The notes under the pieces are model-generated. The model made no database searches, had not been told where the DNA came from, and was given only the letters and a program-made list of their open reading frames with translations. From Chamaea fasciata (Eukaryota > Chordata > Aves > Passeriformes > Sylviidae): a DNA stretch of 64,000 bases. A program made the translations under genes and the position numbers. Shown here piece by piece: positions 39,234-51,040 of this stretch. The stretch is taken from contig JARCOQ010000014.1 of the NCBI GenBank assembly GCA_029207755.1, positions 20,349,910 through 20,413,909 on the forward strand. Direction: 5' to 3'. How positions within the stretch are numbered: position 1 is the stretch's first letter; each line of letters opens with the position of its first letter.

Positions 39234-42200
39234 ATGTCAGGTTGTAGGAGACATTGGGCACTCGCAGGACAGTTAGGGTTCCAGCTTCTGGGAGCTTGGC
39301 TATGGGAGAAGTGCAGCAGTGTTCAGAATTCTAAGTGGCAGAAGCCCACTTCCGGGCACAGAACTCTGTGCAGGAACAGTGGCTCTCTTCTGTGGGAAGC
39401 TATACTCACCCCCTAAGTTCCTAATGGCAGGTTTTAGGAGACATTGGGCACTCCAAGGACAGTTAGCGTTCCAACTTCTTACAGCTTGGTTCTGGGAGTA
39501 ATGTGCACTGTTCAGAATTCTAAGTGGCAGAAGCCCACTCCCGGGCACAGAGCTCTGTGCAGGAACTGTGGGTCTTTTCTGTGGGAAACAAAACTCACCC
39601 CAGCAGGTTCCTGATGTCAGGCTGTAGGAGACATTTGGCGCTCCAAGGCCAGTTAGGGTTCCAGCTTCTGGATGCTTGGATCTGGCAGAAGTCCTGTGCT
39701 GAACTTATTTTTATCAGTTAGCAGCGCACTCCGTGGCCGAGAGTTCTGTGCAGGAACGGTGGGTCTTTTCTGTGGAAAGCTATACTCACCGACTAAGTTC
39801 CTAATGTCAGGTTGTAGGAGACATTGGGCACTCCAAGGACAGTTAGGGTTCCAGCTTCATGGCAGCTTGGTTGTGGGAGTAATGTGCACTGTTCAGAATT
39901 CTAAGTGGCAGAAGCCCACTCCTGGACACAGAGCTCTGTGCAGGAACGGTGGGTCTTTTCTGTGGGAAGCTATACTCACCGACTAAGTTCCTAATGTCAG
40001 GTTGTAGGAGACATTGGGCACTCGCAGGAAACTTAGCGTTCCAGCTTCTGGGAGCTTGGATATGGGAGAAGTGCAGCAGTGTTCAGAATTGTAAGTGGCA
40101 GAAGCCCACTCCCGGGCACAGAGCTCTGTGCAGGAGCTGTGGGTCTCTTCTGTGGGAAGCAAAACTCACCCCCCGAAGTTCCTAATGTCAGGTTGTAGGA
40201 GACATTGGGCACTCCAAGGACAGTTAGGGTTCCAGCTTCTGGGAGCTTGGCTATGGGAGAAGTGCAGCAGTGTTCAGAATTCTAAGTGGCAGAAGCCCAC
40301 TCCCGGGCACAGAGCTCTGTGCAGGAACAGTGGTTCTCTTCTGTGGGAAGCTATACTCACCGACTAAGTTCCTAATGTCAGTTTGTTGGAGACATTGGGC
40401 ACTCCAAGGACAGTTAGGGTTCCAACTTCTTACAGCTTGGTTCTGGGAGTAATGTGCACTGTTCAGAATTCTAAGTGGCAGAAGCCCACTCTGGGGCAGA
40501 GGGCTCTGTGCAGGAACTGTGGGTCTTTTCGGTGGGAAAGTAAACTCACCCCAGCAGGTTCCTGATGTCAGGCTGTAGGAGACATTTGGCACTCCAAGGC
40601 CAGTAAGGGTTCCAGCTTCTGGGAGATTGGTTATGGGAGAAGCGCAGCAGTGTTCTGAATTGCAAGTGGCAGAAGCCCACTCCCGGGCACAGAGCTCTGT
40701 GCAGGAACGGTGGATCTCTTCTGTGGGAAGTTAAAGTCACTCCTCCAAGTTCCTGATGTCGGTTTGCAGGAGGTGTTTGGCAGTCTAAGGGCAGCTAGGG
40801 TTTCAGCTTCATGGCAGCTTGGTTGTGGCAGTAAGTACACTGTTCAGAATTCTAAGTGGCAGAAGCCCAGTCCCGGGCACAGAGCTCTGTGCAGGAACAG
40901 TGGCTCTCTTCTGTGGGAAGCTATACTCACCGACTAAGTTCCTAATGTCAGGTTGTAGGAGACATTGGGCACTCCAAGGACACTTAGCGTTCCAGCTTCT
41001 GGGAGCTTGGATATGGGAGAAGTGCAGCAGTGTTCAGAATTGTAAGTGGCAGAAGCCCACTCCCGGGCACAGAGCTCTGTGCAGGAACTGTGGGTCTCTT
41101 CTGTGGGAAACTAAACTCCCCCCAGCAGGTTCCTGATGTCAGGCTGTAGGAGACATTTGGCACTCCAAGGCCAGTAAGGGTTCCAGCTTCTGGATGCTTG
41201 GATCTGGCAGAAGTCCTGTGCTGAACTTATTTTTATCAGTTAGCAGCGCACTCCGTGGCCGAGAGTTCTGTGCAGGAACTGTGGGTCTTTTCTGTGGGAA
41301 GCAAAACTCACCCCTCCAAGTTCATGATTTCAGTTTGCAGGGGGTGTTTGGCAGTCTAAGGGCAGCTAGGGTTTCAGCTTCATGGCAGCTTGGTTGTGGG
41401 AGTAAGTACACTGTTCAGAATTCTAAGTGGCAGAAGCCCACTTCCGGGCACAGAGCTCTGTGCAGGAGCTGTGGGTCTCTTCTGTGGGAAGCTAAACTCA
41501 CCCCCGGAAGTTCCTAATGTCAGGCTGTAGGAGACATTTGGCGCTCCAAGGCCAGGTAGGGTTCCAGCTTCTGGATGCTTGGGTCTGGCAGAAGTCCTGT
41601 GCTGAACTTATTTTTATCATGTAGCAGCCCACTCCGTGGCCGAGAGTTCTGTGAAGGAACAGTGGGTCTTTTCTGTGGGAAGCTATACTCACCGACTAAG
41701 TTCCTAATGTCAGGTTGTAGGAGACATTGGGCACTCCAAGGACAGTTAGGGTTCCAGCTTCTGACAGCTTCGTTGTGGGAGTAATGTGCACTGTTCAGAA
41801 TTCTAAGTGGCAGAAGCCCACTCCGGGACACCGAGCTCTGTGCAGGAACTGTGGGTCTTTTCTGTGGGAAACTAAACTCACCCCAGCAGGTTCCTGATGT
41901 CAGGCTGTAGGAGACATTTGGCACTCCAAGGCCAGTAAGGGTTCCAGCTTCTGGATGCTTGGATCTGGCAGAAGTCCTGTGCTGAACTTATTTTTATCAG
42001 TTAGCAGCGCACTCCGTGGCCGAGAGTTCTGTGCAGGAACGGTGGGTCTTTTCTGTGGAAAGCTAAACTCACCCCTCCAAGTTCCTGATGTCAGTTTGCA
42101 GGGGGTGTTTGGCAGTCTAAGGGCAGCTAGGGTTTCAGCTTCATGGCAGCTTGGTTGTGGGAGTGAGTACACTGTTCAGAATTCTAAGTGGCAGAAGCCC

Positions 42201-42657
42201 ACTCCCGGGTACAGAGCTCTGTGCAGGAACAGTGGCTCTCTTCTGTGGGAAGCTATACTCACCGACTAAGTTCCTAATGTCAGGTTGTAGGAGACATTGG
42301 GCACTCGCAGGACAGTTAGGGTTCGAGCTTTTGGATGCTTGGATCTGGCAGAAGTCCTGTGCAGAACTTATTTTTTTCAGTTCGCAGCCCACTCCGTGGC
42401 CGAGAGTTCTGTGCAGGAACGGTGGGTCTTTTCTGTGGAAAGCTAAACTCACCCCTCCAAGTTCATGATGTCAGTTTGCAGGGGGTGTTTGGCAGTCTAA
42501 GGGCAGCTAGGGTTTCAGCTTCATGGCAGCTTGGTTGTGGGAGTAAGTACACTGTTCAGAATTCTAAGTGGCAGAAGCCCACTCCGGGACACAGAGCTCT
42601 GTGCAGGAGCTGTGGGTCTCTTCTGTGGGAAGCTAAACTCACCCCCTGAAGTTCCTA
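39234..42657 (+). repeat. HOR unit, 18 monomers, with a chimeric monomer
   Basis: Order is C D' A D* K C D' C'' B' K A B A'' D A B A' B. The fourth monomer is a hybrid: its centre near 39854-39880 has the B-type CTTCATGGCAGCTTGG but then returns to the D-type AGTAATGTGCAC. Confidence 0.85.
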
Positions 42658-45129
42658 ATGTCAGGTTGTAGGAGACATTGGGCACTCGCAGGACAGTTAG
42701 GGTTCCAGCTTCTGGGAGCTTGGCTATGGGAGAAGTGCAGCAGTGTTCAGAATTCTAAGTGGCAGAAGCCCACTTCCGGGCACAGAACTCTGTGCAGGAA
42801 CAGTGGCTCTCTTCTGTGGGAAGCTATACTCACCCCCTAAGTTCCTAATGGCAGGTTTTAGGAGACATTGGGCACTCCAAGGACAGTTAGCGTTCCAACT
42901 TCTTACAGCTTGGTTCTGGGAGTAATGTGCACTGTTCAGAATTCTAAGTGGCAGAAGCCCACTCCCGGGCACAGAGCTCTGTGCAGGAACTGTGGGTCTT
43001 TTCTGTGGGAAACAAAACTCACCCCAGCAGGTTCCTGATGTCAGGCTGTAGGAGACATTTGGCGCTCCAAGGCCAGTTAGGGTTCCAGCTTCTGGATGCT
43101 TGGATCTGGCAGAAGTCCTGTGCTGAACTTATTTTTATCAGTTAGCAGCGCACTCCGTGGCCGAGAGTTCTGTGCAGGAACGGTGGGTCTTTTCTGTGGA
43201 AAGCTATACTCACCGACTAAGTTCCTAATGTCAGGTTGTAGGAGACATTGGGCACTCCAAGGACAGTTAGGGTTCCAGCTTCTGACAGCTTGGTTGTGGG
43301 AGTAATGTGCACTGTTCAGAATTCTAAGTGGCAGAAGCCCACTCCGGGACACAGAGCTCTGTGTAGGAATGGTGGGTCTTTTCTGTGGGAAACTAAACTC
43401 ACCCCAGCAGGTTCCTGATGTCAGGCTGTAGGAGACATTTGGCACTCCAAGGCCAGTAAGGGTTCCAGCTTCTGGATGCTTGGATCTGGCAGAAGTCCTG
43501 TGCTGAACTTATTTTTATCAGTTAGCAGCGCACTCCGTGGCCGAGAGTTCTGTGCAGGAACGGTGGGTCTTTTCTGTGGAAAGCTAAACTCACCCCTCCA
43601 AGTTCCTGATGTCAGTTTGCAGGGGGTGTTTGGCAGTCTAAGGGCAGCTAGGGTTTCAGCTTCATGGCAGCTTGGTTGTGGGAGTAAGTACACTGTTCAG
43701 AATTCTAAGTGGCAGAAGCCCACTCCTGGACACAGAGCTCTGTGCAGGAACGGTGGGTCTTTTCTGTGGGAAGCTATACTCACCGACTAAGTTCCTAATG
43801 TCAGGTTGTAGGAGACATTGGGCACTCGCAGGAAACTTAGCGTTCCAGCTTCTGGGAGCTTGGATATGGGAGAAGTGCAGCAGTGTTCAGAATTGTAAGT
43901 GGCAGAAGCCCACTCCCGGGCACAGAGCTCTGTGCAGGAGCTGTGGGTCTCTTCTGTGGGAAGCAAAACTCACCCCTCGAAGTTCCTAATGTCAGGTTGT
44001 AGGAGACATTGGGCACTCCAAGGACAGTTAGGGTTCCAGCTTCTGGGAGCTTGGCTATGGGAGAAGTGCAGCAGTGTTCAGAATTCTAAGTGGCAGAAGC
44101 CCACTCCCGGGCACAGAGCTCTGTGCAGGAACAGTGGTTCTCTTCTGTGGGAAGCTATACTCACCGACTAAGTTCCTAATGTCAGTTTGTAGGAGACATT
44201 GGGCACTCCAAGGACAGTTAGGGTTCCAACTTCTTACAGCTTGGTTCTGGGAGTAATGTGCACTGTTCAGAATTCTAAGTGGCAGAAGCCCACTCTGGGG
44301 CAGAGGGCTCTGTGCAGGAACTGTGGGTCTTTTCTGTGGGAAAGTAAACTCACCCCAGCAGGTTCCTGATGTCAGGCTGTAGGAGACATTTGGCACTCCA
44401 AGGCCAGTAAGGGTTCCAGCTTCTGGGAGATTGGTTATGGGAGAAGCGCAGCAGTGTTCTGAATTGCAAGTGGCAGAAGCCCACTCCCGGGCACAGAGCT
44501 CTGTGCAGGAACGGTGGATCTCTTCTGTGGGAAGTTAAAGTCACTCCTCCAAGTTCCTGATGTCGGTTTGCAGGAGGTGTTTGGCAGTCTAAGGGCAGCT
44601 AGGGTTTCAGCTTCATGGCAGCTTGGTTGTGGCAGTAAGTACACTGTTCAGAATTCTAAGTGGCAGAAGCCCAGTCCCGGGCACAGAGCTCTGTGCAGGA
44701 ACAGTGGCTCTCTTCTGTGGGAAGCTATACTCACCGACTAAGTTCCTAATGTCAGGTTGTAGGAGACATTGGGCACTCCAAGGACAGTTAGGGTTCCAGC
44801 TTCTGACAGCTTGCTTCTGGGAGTAATGTGCACTGTTCAGAATTCTAAGTGGCAGAAGCCCACTCCGGGACACAGTGCTCTGTGCAGGAACTGTGGGTCT
44901 TTTCTGTGGGAAACTAAACTCACCCCAGCAGGTTCCTGATGTCAGGCTGTAGGAGACATTTGGCGCTCCAAGGCCAGTAAGGGTTCCAGCTTCTGGATGC
45001 TTGGATCTGGCAGAAGTCCTGTGCTGAACTTATTTTTATCAGTTAGCAGCCCACTCCGTGGCCGAGAGTTCTGTGCAGGAACTGTGGGTCTCTTCTGTGG
45101 GAAGCTAAACTCACCCCCTGAAGTTCCTA
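42658..45129 (+). repeat. HOR unit, 13 monomers (distal type)
   Basis: Order is C D' A D A B K C D' C'' B' D A. It lacks A' and all A-B runs in its second half, unlike the 13-mer at 68. It is the first of two tandem copies closest to the array edge. Confidence 0.88.
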
Positions 45130-47601
45130 ATGTCAGGTTGTAGGAGACATTGGGCACTCGCAGGACAGTTAGGGTTCCAGCTTCTGGGAGCTTGGCTATG
45201 GGAGAAGTGCAGCAGTGTTCAGAATTCTAAGTGGCAGAAGCCCACTTCCGGGCACAGAACTCTGTGCAGGAACAGTGGCTCTCTTCTGTGGGAAGCTATA
45301 CTCACCCCCTAAGTTCCTAATGGCAGGTTTTTGGAGACATTGGGCACTCCAAGGACAGTTAGCGTTCCAACTTCTTACAGCTTGGTTCTGGGAGTAATGT
45401 GCACTGTTCAGAATTCTAAGTGGCAGAAGCCCACTCCCGGGCACAGAGCTCTGTGCAGGAACTGTGGGTCTTTTCTGTGGGAAACAAAACTCACCCCAGC
45501 AGGTTCCTGATGTCAGGCTGTAGGAGACATTTGGCGCTCCAAGGCCAGTTAGGGTTCCAGCTTCTGGATGCTTGGATCTGGCAGAAGTCCTGTGCTGAAC
45601 TTATTTTTATCAGTTAGCAGCGCACTCCGTGGCCGAGAGTTCTGTGCAGGAACGGTGGGTCTTTTCTGTGGAAAGCTATACTCACCGACTAAGTTCCTAA
45701 TGTCAGGTTGTAGGAGACATTGGGCACTCCAAGGACAGTTAGGGTTCCAGCTTCTGACAGCTTGGTTGTGGGAGTAATGTGCACTGTTCAGAATTCTAAG
45801 TGGCAGAAGCCCACTCCGGGACACAGAGCTCTGTGTAGGAATGGTGGGTCTTTTCTGTGGGAAACTCAACTCACCCCAGCAGGTTCCTGATGTCAGGCTG
45901 TAGGAGACATTTGGCACTCCAAGGCCAGTAAGGGTTCCAGCTTCTGGATGCTTGGATCTGGCAGAAGTCCTGTGCTGAACTTATTTTTATCAGTTAGCAG
46001 CGCACTCCGTGGCCGAGAGTTCTGTGCAGGAACGGTGGGTCTTTTCTGTGGAAAGCTAAACTCACCCCTCCAAGTTCCTGATGTCAGTTTGCAGGGGGTG
46101 TTTGGCAGTCTAAGGGCAGCTAGGGTTTCAGCTTCATGGCAGCTTGGTTGTGGGAGTAAGTACACTGTTCAGAATTCTAAGTGGCAGAAGCCCACTCCTG
46201 GACACAGAGCTCTGTGCAGGAACGGTGGGTCTTTTCTGTGGGAAGCTATACTCACCGACTAAGTTCCTAATGTCAGGTTGTAGGAGACATTGGGCACTCG
46301 CAGGAAACTTAGCGTTCCAGCTTCTGGGAGCTTGGATATGGGAGAAGTGCAGCAGTGTTCAGAATTGTAAGTGGCAGAAGCCCACTCCCGGGCACAGAGC
46401 TCTGTGCAGGAGCTGTGGGTCTCTTCTGTGGGAAGCAAAACTCACCCCCCGAAGTTCCTAATGTCAGGTTGTAGGAGACATTGGGCACTCCAAGGACAGT
46501 TAGGGTTCCAGCTTCTGGGAGCTTGGCTATGGGAGAAGTGCAGCAGTGTTCAGAATTCTAAGTGGCAGAAGCCCACTCCCGGGCACAGAGCTCTGTGCAG
46601 GAACAGTGGTTCTCTTCTGTGGGAAGCTATACTCACCGACTAAGTTCCTAATGTCAGTTTGTAGGAGACATTGGGCACTCCAAGGACAGTTAGGGTTCCA
46701 ACTTCTTACAGCTTGGTTCTGGGAGTAATGTGCACTGTTCAGAATTCTAAGTGGCAGAAGCCCACTCTGGGGCAGAGGGCTCTGTGCAGGAACTGTGGGT
46801 CTTTTCTGTGGGAAAGTAAACTCACCCCAGCAGGTTCCTGATGTCAGGCTGTAGGAGACATTTGGCACTCCAAGGCCAGTAAGGGTTCCAGCTTCTGGGA
46901 GATTGGTTATGGGAGAAGCGCAGCAGTGTTCTGAATTGCAAGTGGCAGAAGCCCACTCCCGGGCACAGAGCTCTGTGCAGGAACGGTGGATCTCTTCTGT
47001 GGGAAGTTAAAGTCACTCCTCCAAGTTCCTGATGTCGGTTTGCAGGAGGTGTTTGGCAGTCTAAGGGCAGCTAGGGTTTCAGCTTCATGGCAGCTTGGTT
47101 GTGGCAGTAAGTACACTGTTCAGAATTCTAAGTGGCAGAAGCCCAGTCCCGGGCACAGAGCTCTGTGCAGGAACAGTGGCTCTCTTCTGTGGGAAGCTAT
47201 ACTCACCGACTAAGTTCCTAATGTCAGGTTGTAGGAGACATTGGGCACTCCAAGGACAGTTAGGGTTCCAGCTTCTGACAGCTTGCTTCTGGGAGTAATG
47301 TGCACTGTTCAGAATTCTAAGTGGCAGAAGCCCACTCCGGGACACAGTGCTCTGTGCAGGAACTGTGGGTCTTTTCTGTGGGAAACTAAACTCACCCCAG
47401 CAGGTTCCTGATGTCAGGCTGTAGGAGACATTTGGCGCTCCAAGGCCAGTAAGGGTTCCAGCTTCTGGATGCTTGGATCTGGCAGAAGTCCTGTGCTGAA
47501 CTTATTTTTATCAGTTAGCAGCCCACTCCGTGGCCGAGAGTTCTGTGCAGGAACTGTGGGTCTCTTCTGTGGGAAGCTAAACTCACCCCCTGAAGTTCCT
47601 A
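45130..47601 (+). repeat. HOR unit, 13 monomers (distal type)
   Basis: Near-identical tandem copy of the preceding unit, offset 2472 bp. Small differences include GGTTTTTGGAGAC near 45326 (GGTTTTAGGAGAC in the first copy). Confidence 0.88.
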
Positions 47602-49120
47602 ATGTCAGGTTGTAGGAGACATTGGGCACTCGCAGGACAGTTAGGGTTCCAGCTTCTGGGAGCTTGGCTATGGGAGAAGTGCAGCAGTGTTCAGAATTCT
47701 AAGTGGCAGAAGCCCACTTCTGGGCACAGAACTCTGTGCAGGAACAGTGGCTCTCTTCTGTGGGAAGCTATAGTCACCCCCTAAGTTCCTAATGGCAGGT
47801 TTTAGGAGACATTGGGCACTCCAAGGACAGTTAGCGTTTCAACTTCTTACAGCTTGGTTCTGGGAGTAATGTGCACTGTTCAGAATTCTAAGTGGCAGAA
47901 GCCCACTCCTGGGCACAGAGCTCTGTGCAGGAACTGTGGGTCTTTTCTGTGGGAAACAAAACTCACCCCAGCAGGTTCCTGATGTCAGGCTGTAGGAGAC
48001 ATTTGGCACTCCTAGGCCAGTAAGGGTTCCAGCTTCTGGATGCTTGGATCTGGCAGAAGTCCTGTGCTGAACTTATTTTTATCAGTTAGCAGCCCACTCC
48101 GTGGCCGAGAGTTCTGTGCAGGAACGGTGGGTCTTTTCTGTGGGAAGCTAAACTCACCCCTCCAAGTTCCTGATGTCAGTTTGCAGGGGGTGTTTGGCAG
48201 TCTAAGGGCAGCTAGGGTTTCAGCTTCATGGCAGCTTGGTTGTGGGAGTGAGTACACTGTTCAGAATTCTAAGTGGCAGAAGCCCACTCCCGGGCACAGA
48301 GCTCTGTGCAGGAACAGTGGCTCTCTTCTGTGGGAAGCTATACTCACCGACTAAGTTCCTAATGTCAGGTTGTAGGAGACATTGGGCACTCGCAGGACAG
48401 TTTGGGTTCCAGCTTTTGGATGCTTGGATCTGGCAGAAGTCCTGTGCAGAACTTATTTTTTTCAGTTAGCAGCCCACTCCGTGGCCGAGAGTTCTTTGCA
48501 GGAACGGTGCGTCTTTTCTGTGGAAAGCTAAACTCACCCCTCCAAGTTCCTGATGTCAGTTTGCAGGGGGTGTTTGGCAGTCTAAGGGTAGCTAGGGTTT
48601 CAGGTTCATGGCAGCTTGGTTGTGGGAGTAAGTACACTGTTCAGAATTCTAAGTGGCAGAAGCCCACTCCGGGGCACAGAGCTCTGTGCAGGAACAGTGG
48701 CTCTCTTCTGTGGGAAGCTATACTCACCGACTAAGTTCCTAATGTCAGGTTGTAGGAGACATTGGGCACTCGCAGGACAGTTAGGGTTCCAGCTTTTGGA
48801 TGCTTGGATCTGGCAGAAGTCCTGTGCAGAACTTATTTTTTTCAGTTCGCAGCCCACTCCGTGGCCGAGAGTTCTGTGCAGGAACTGTGGGTGTTTTCTG
48901 TGGAAAGCTAAACTTACCCCTCCAAATTCCTGATGTCAGTTTGCAGGGGGTGTTTGGCAGTCTAAGGGCAGCTAGGGTTTCACCTTCATGGCAGCTTGGT
49001 TGTGGGAGTAAGTACACTGTTCAGAATTCTAAGTGGCAGAAGCCCACTCCCGGGCACAGAGCTCTGTGCAGGAGCAGTGGCTCTCTTCTGTGGGACGCTA
49101 TACTCACCCCCTAAGTTTCT
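47602..49120 (+). repeat. Array edge, moderately diverged monomers
   Basis: About eight monomers (C D' A B A' B A' B) that still align by eye to the main array but carry private substitutions, such as ACTCCTAGGCC near 48008, GAGTTCTTTGCAGG near 48488 and TTTCACCTTCATGG near 48978. HOR periodicity is lost here. Confidence 0.85.
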
Positions 49121-51040
49121 AATGTCAGGTTGTAGGAGACATTGGACACTCCAAGGACTGTAAGGGTTCCAGCTTCTCTAAGGTTGGATCTGGCAGAAGT
49201 TTTGTACTGAACTTATTTTTATCAGTTAGCAGCCCACTCTGTGGCAGAGAGTTCTGTGCAGGAAGAGTGGCTCTCTTCTCTGGGAAGCTAAACTCACCCC
49301 TCCAAGTTCCTGATGTCAGGTTGTAGTAGATATTGGGCACTCCAAGGACAGTTAGAGTTCCAGTCTCTGGGAGCTTGGATTTGGCTGATATCCTGTGTGG
49401 ATTTATTTTTAGCAGGCAGTAGTCCTCTCTGGGTCAGAGGGCTCTGTGCAGGAAGTGTCGCCCCTTTTCTGTGGGAATCTGGACTCACCCCATCAGGTTC
49501 CTGATTTCAATTTATAGGATAGATTTGGCACTCCAAGGACAGTAAGGGTTCCAGCGTCTGGGAGCTTGGATCTGGTAGCAGTCCTGTGCTTAACTTAATT
49601 TTATGAGTTAGCAGCCCAGTCTGGGGCAGAGAGTTCTGTACAGGAATGGTGGCTGTTTTCTGTGGGAAGCTAAACTCACCTCTCCACATTCCTAATGTCA
49701 GGTTGTAGGATACATTGGGCACTCCAAGGACAGTTAGATTTCCAACTTTTGAAAGCTTTGATCTGGCAGGTGTCCTGTGGTGACTTTATGTTTAGCAGGC
49801 AGAACCCCAATTTGGCTCCAGAGAGTTCTGTGCAGCAACGGTGGCTCTCTTCTGTGGGAAGCTAAACTCACTCCTCCAAGTCCTTCATTTCAGGTTGTAG
49901 GAGACATTTTGTCCTCCAAGGACAGTTAGGGTTCCAGCATCTGGCAGCTTGGGTCTGGCAGATATCCTGTGCTTAACTTATTTTTAGGAGGCAGAAGCCC
50001 CCTCCGGGGCAGGGAGTTCTGTGCAGCCGTGGTGGCTCTGTTCGGTGGGAAGCTAAACTGCCCGCACCAGGTTCCTCATATCAGGTGGTAGGAGACATTT
50101 GCCACTCGAAGGACAGTTAGGCCTCCAGATTCTGGCAGCTTGGCCATGGGAGAAGTGCAGCAGTGTTCAGAATTGTAAGTGGCAGAAGCTCACTTCTGGG
50201 CTCAGAGCTCTGTGCAGGAATGGTGTCCCTTTTTCTGGGGAAACTAAACAAACCCCCTGGTTCAGATTGTTCGTTTTAAGGAGCCATTTGGCAGTCTCTG
50301 GGGAGCCAGGCTTCCAGGTACTGACAGCGTGGATCTGGGAGTAAGTGTGTTGTTCAGAATTCTAAGAGGCAGAAGCCCAGTCTGGGGCACAGAGCTCACT
50401 GAAGGAAAGGTGGCTCTTTCGTGGGAACCTAAACTCTCCCCATCAGGTTCCTGATGTCAGTTCATAGGATAGATTTGGCACTCCAAGGACAGTAAGGGTT
50501 CCAGCTTCTGGCAGTTTGGATCTGGCAGATGTCCTGTGCTGAAGTTAATTTTATCATTTGGCAGCCCACTCCGTGGCAGAGAGTTCTGTGCAGGAACGGT
50601 GGTTCTCTTCTGATTGAACAGAAACTCACTCCTAGAAGTTCGTAATGTTCGGTTGTAGGAGAGATTTGGCACTCGAAGGACAGTTAGGGTTCCAGCTTCT
50701 GGCACCTTGGCTCTGGGAGAAGTGTAGCTATGTTTAGATTTGTAGATGGCATAAGTCCACTCCTGGGCATAGCGCTCTGTTCAACATCAGTGGCCCTTTT
50801 GTGTGGCAAGCTGGACTCACCCTATCACATTCCTGATTTCAGTTTTTAGGAGGTGTTTGGCACTCCACGGCCAGTCTGGCATTCTGCTTCTAGTAGCATG
50901 GGTCTTGGTGCAATGCTGATGCATTCAGAATTCTATTTTCTAGAAGTCTAGTTCCATGTAGAAGGCCTTAGACCTGACTGGACGTTCCTTTTGTGGGAAA
51001 GTTAAGTCACCCCCTTAGGGTCCTGATGTCTGTTTTTATA
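49121..51040 (+). repeat. Array edge, strongly diverged monomers
   Basis: About ten degenerate monomers at near-190-bp spacing. They keep only core blocks such as GTTCTGTGCAGGAA, CTCCAAGGACAGTTAG and TCTGTGGGAAGCTAAACTC. Divergence rises rightward, and the last recognisable block is CCTGATGTCTG at about 51022. These look like old monomers outside the zone of recent homogenisation. Confidence 0.85.

Larger units (their letters stand above)
1..51040 (+). repeat. ~190-bp satellite array with higher-order repeats
   Basis: Head-to-tail monomers of about 190 bp fill this stretch, all in one orientation; 250 monomers span 47,534 bp between the first and last marker monomer, giving 190.1 bp each. 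Shared blocks are TTCTGTGGGAAGCTA, then CCTAATGTCAGG, then GTTAGGGTTCCAGCTTCT. Types are set by what follows: A has GGATGCTTGGATCTGGCAG and ends near ATCAGTTAGCAG; B has CATGGCAGCTTGGTTGTGGG; C has GGGAGCTTGGCTATGGGAG; D has GACAGCTTGGTTGTGGGAG. Sub-variants: D' (TTACAGCTTGGTTCTGGGAG), A' (TTTTTTTCAGTTC), A'' (ATCATGTAGCAG), B' (TCGGTTTGCAGGAGG), K (a C type with GAATTGTAAG) and C'' (GGGAGATTGGTTATGGGAG). B, C and D types carry an EcoRI site (GAATTC); A types and K do not. The frames are open only because stops are rare in the monomer; I find no gene. A centromeric, pericentromeric or other heterochromatic satellite is likely, but the family was not recognised. Confidence 0.97.

Noticed and set aside
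1..51040. Hundreds of 60- to 134-codon open frames in the satellite on both strands
   Set aside because: They repeat with the monomer, change frame each 190 bp and overlap on both strands. They follow from few stops in the monomer, with no domain, start context or codon signal.
1..51040. CRISPR array
   Set aside because: Repeats are ~190 bp, contiguous and without unique spacers.
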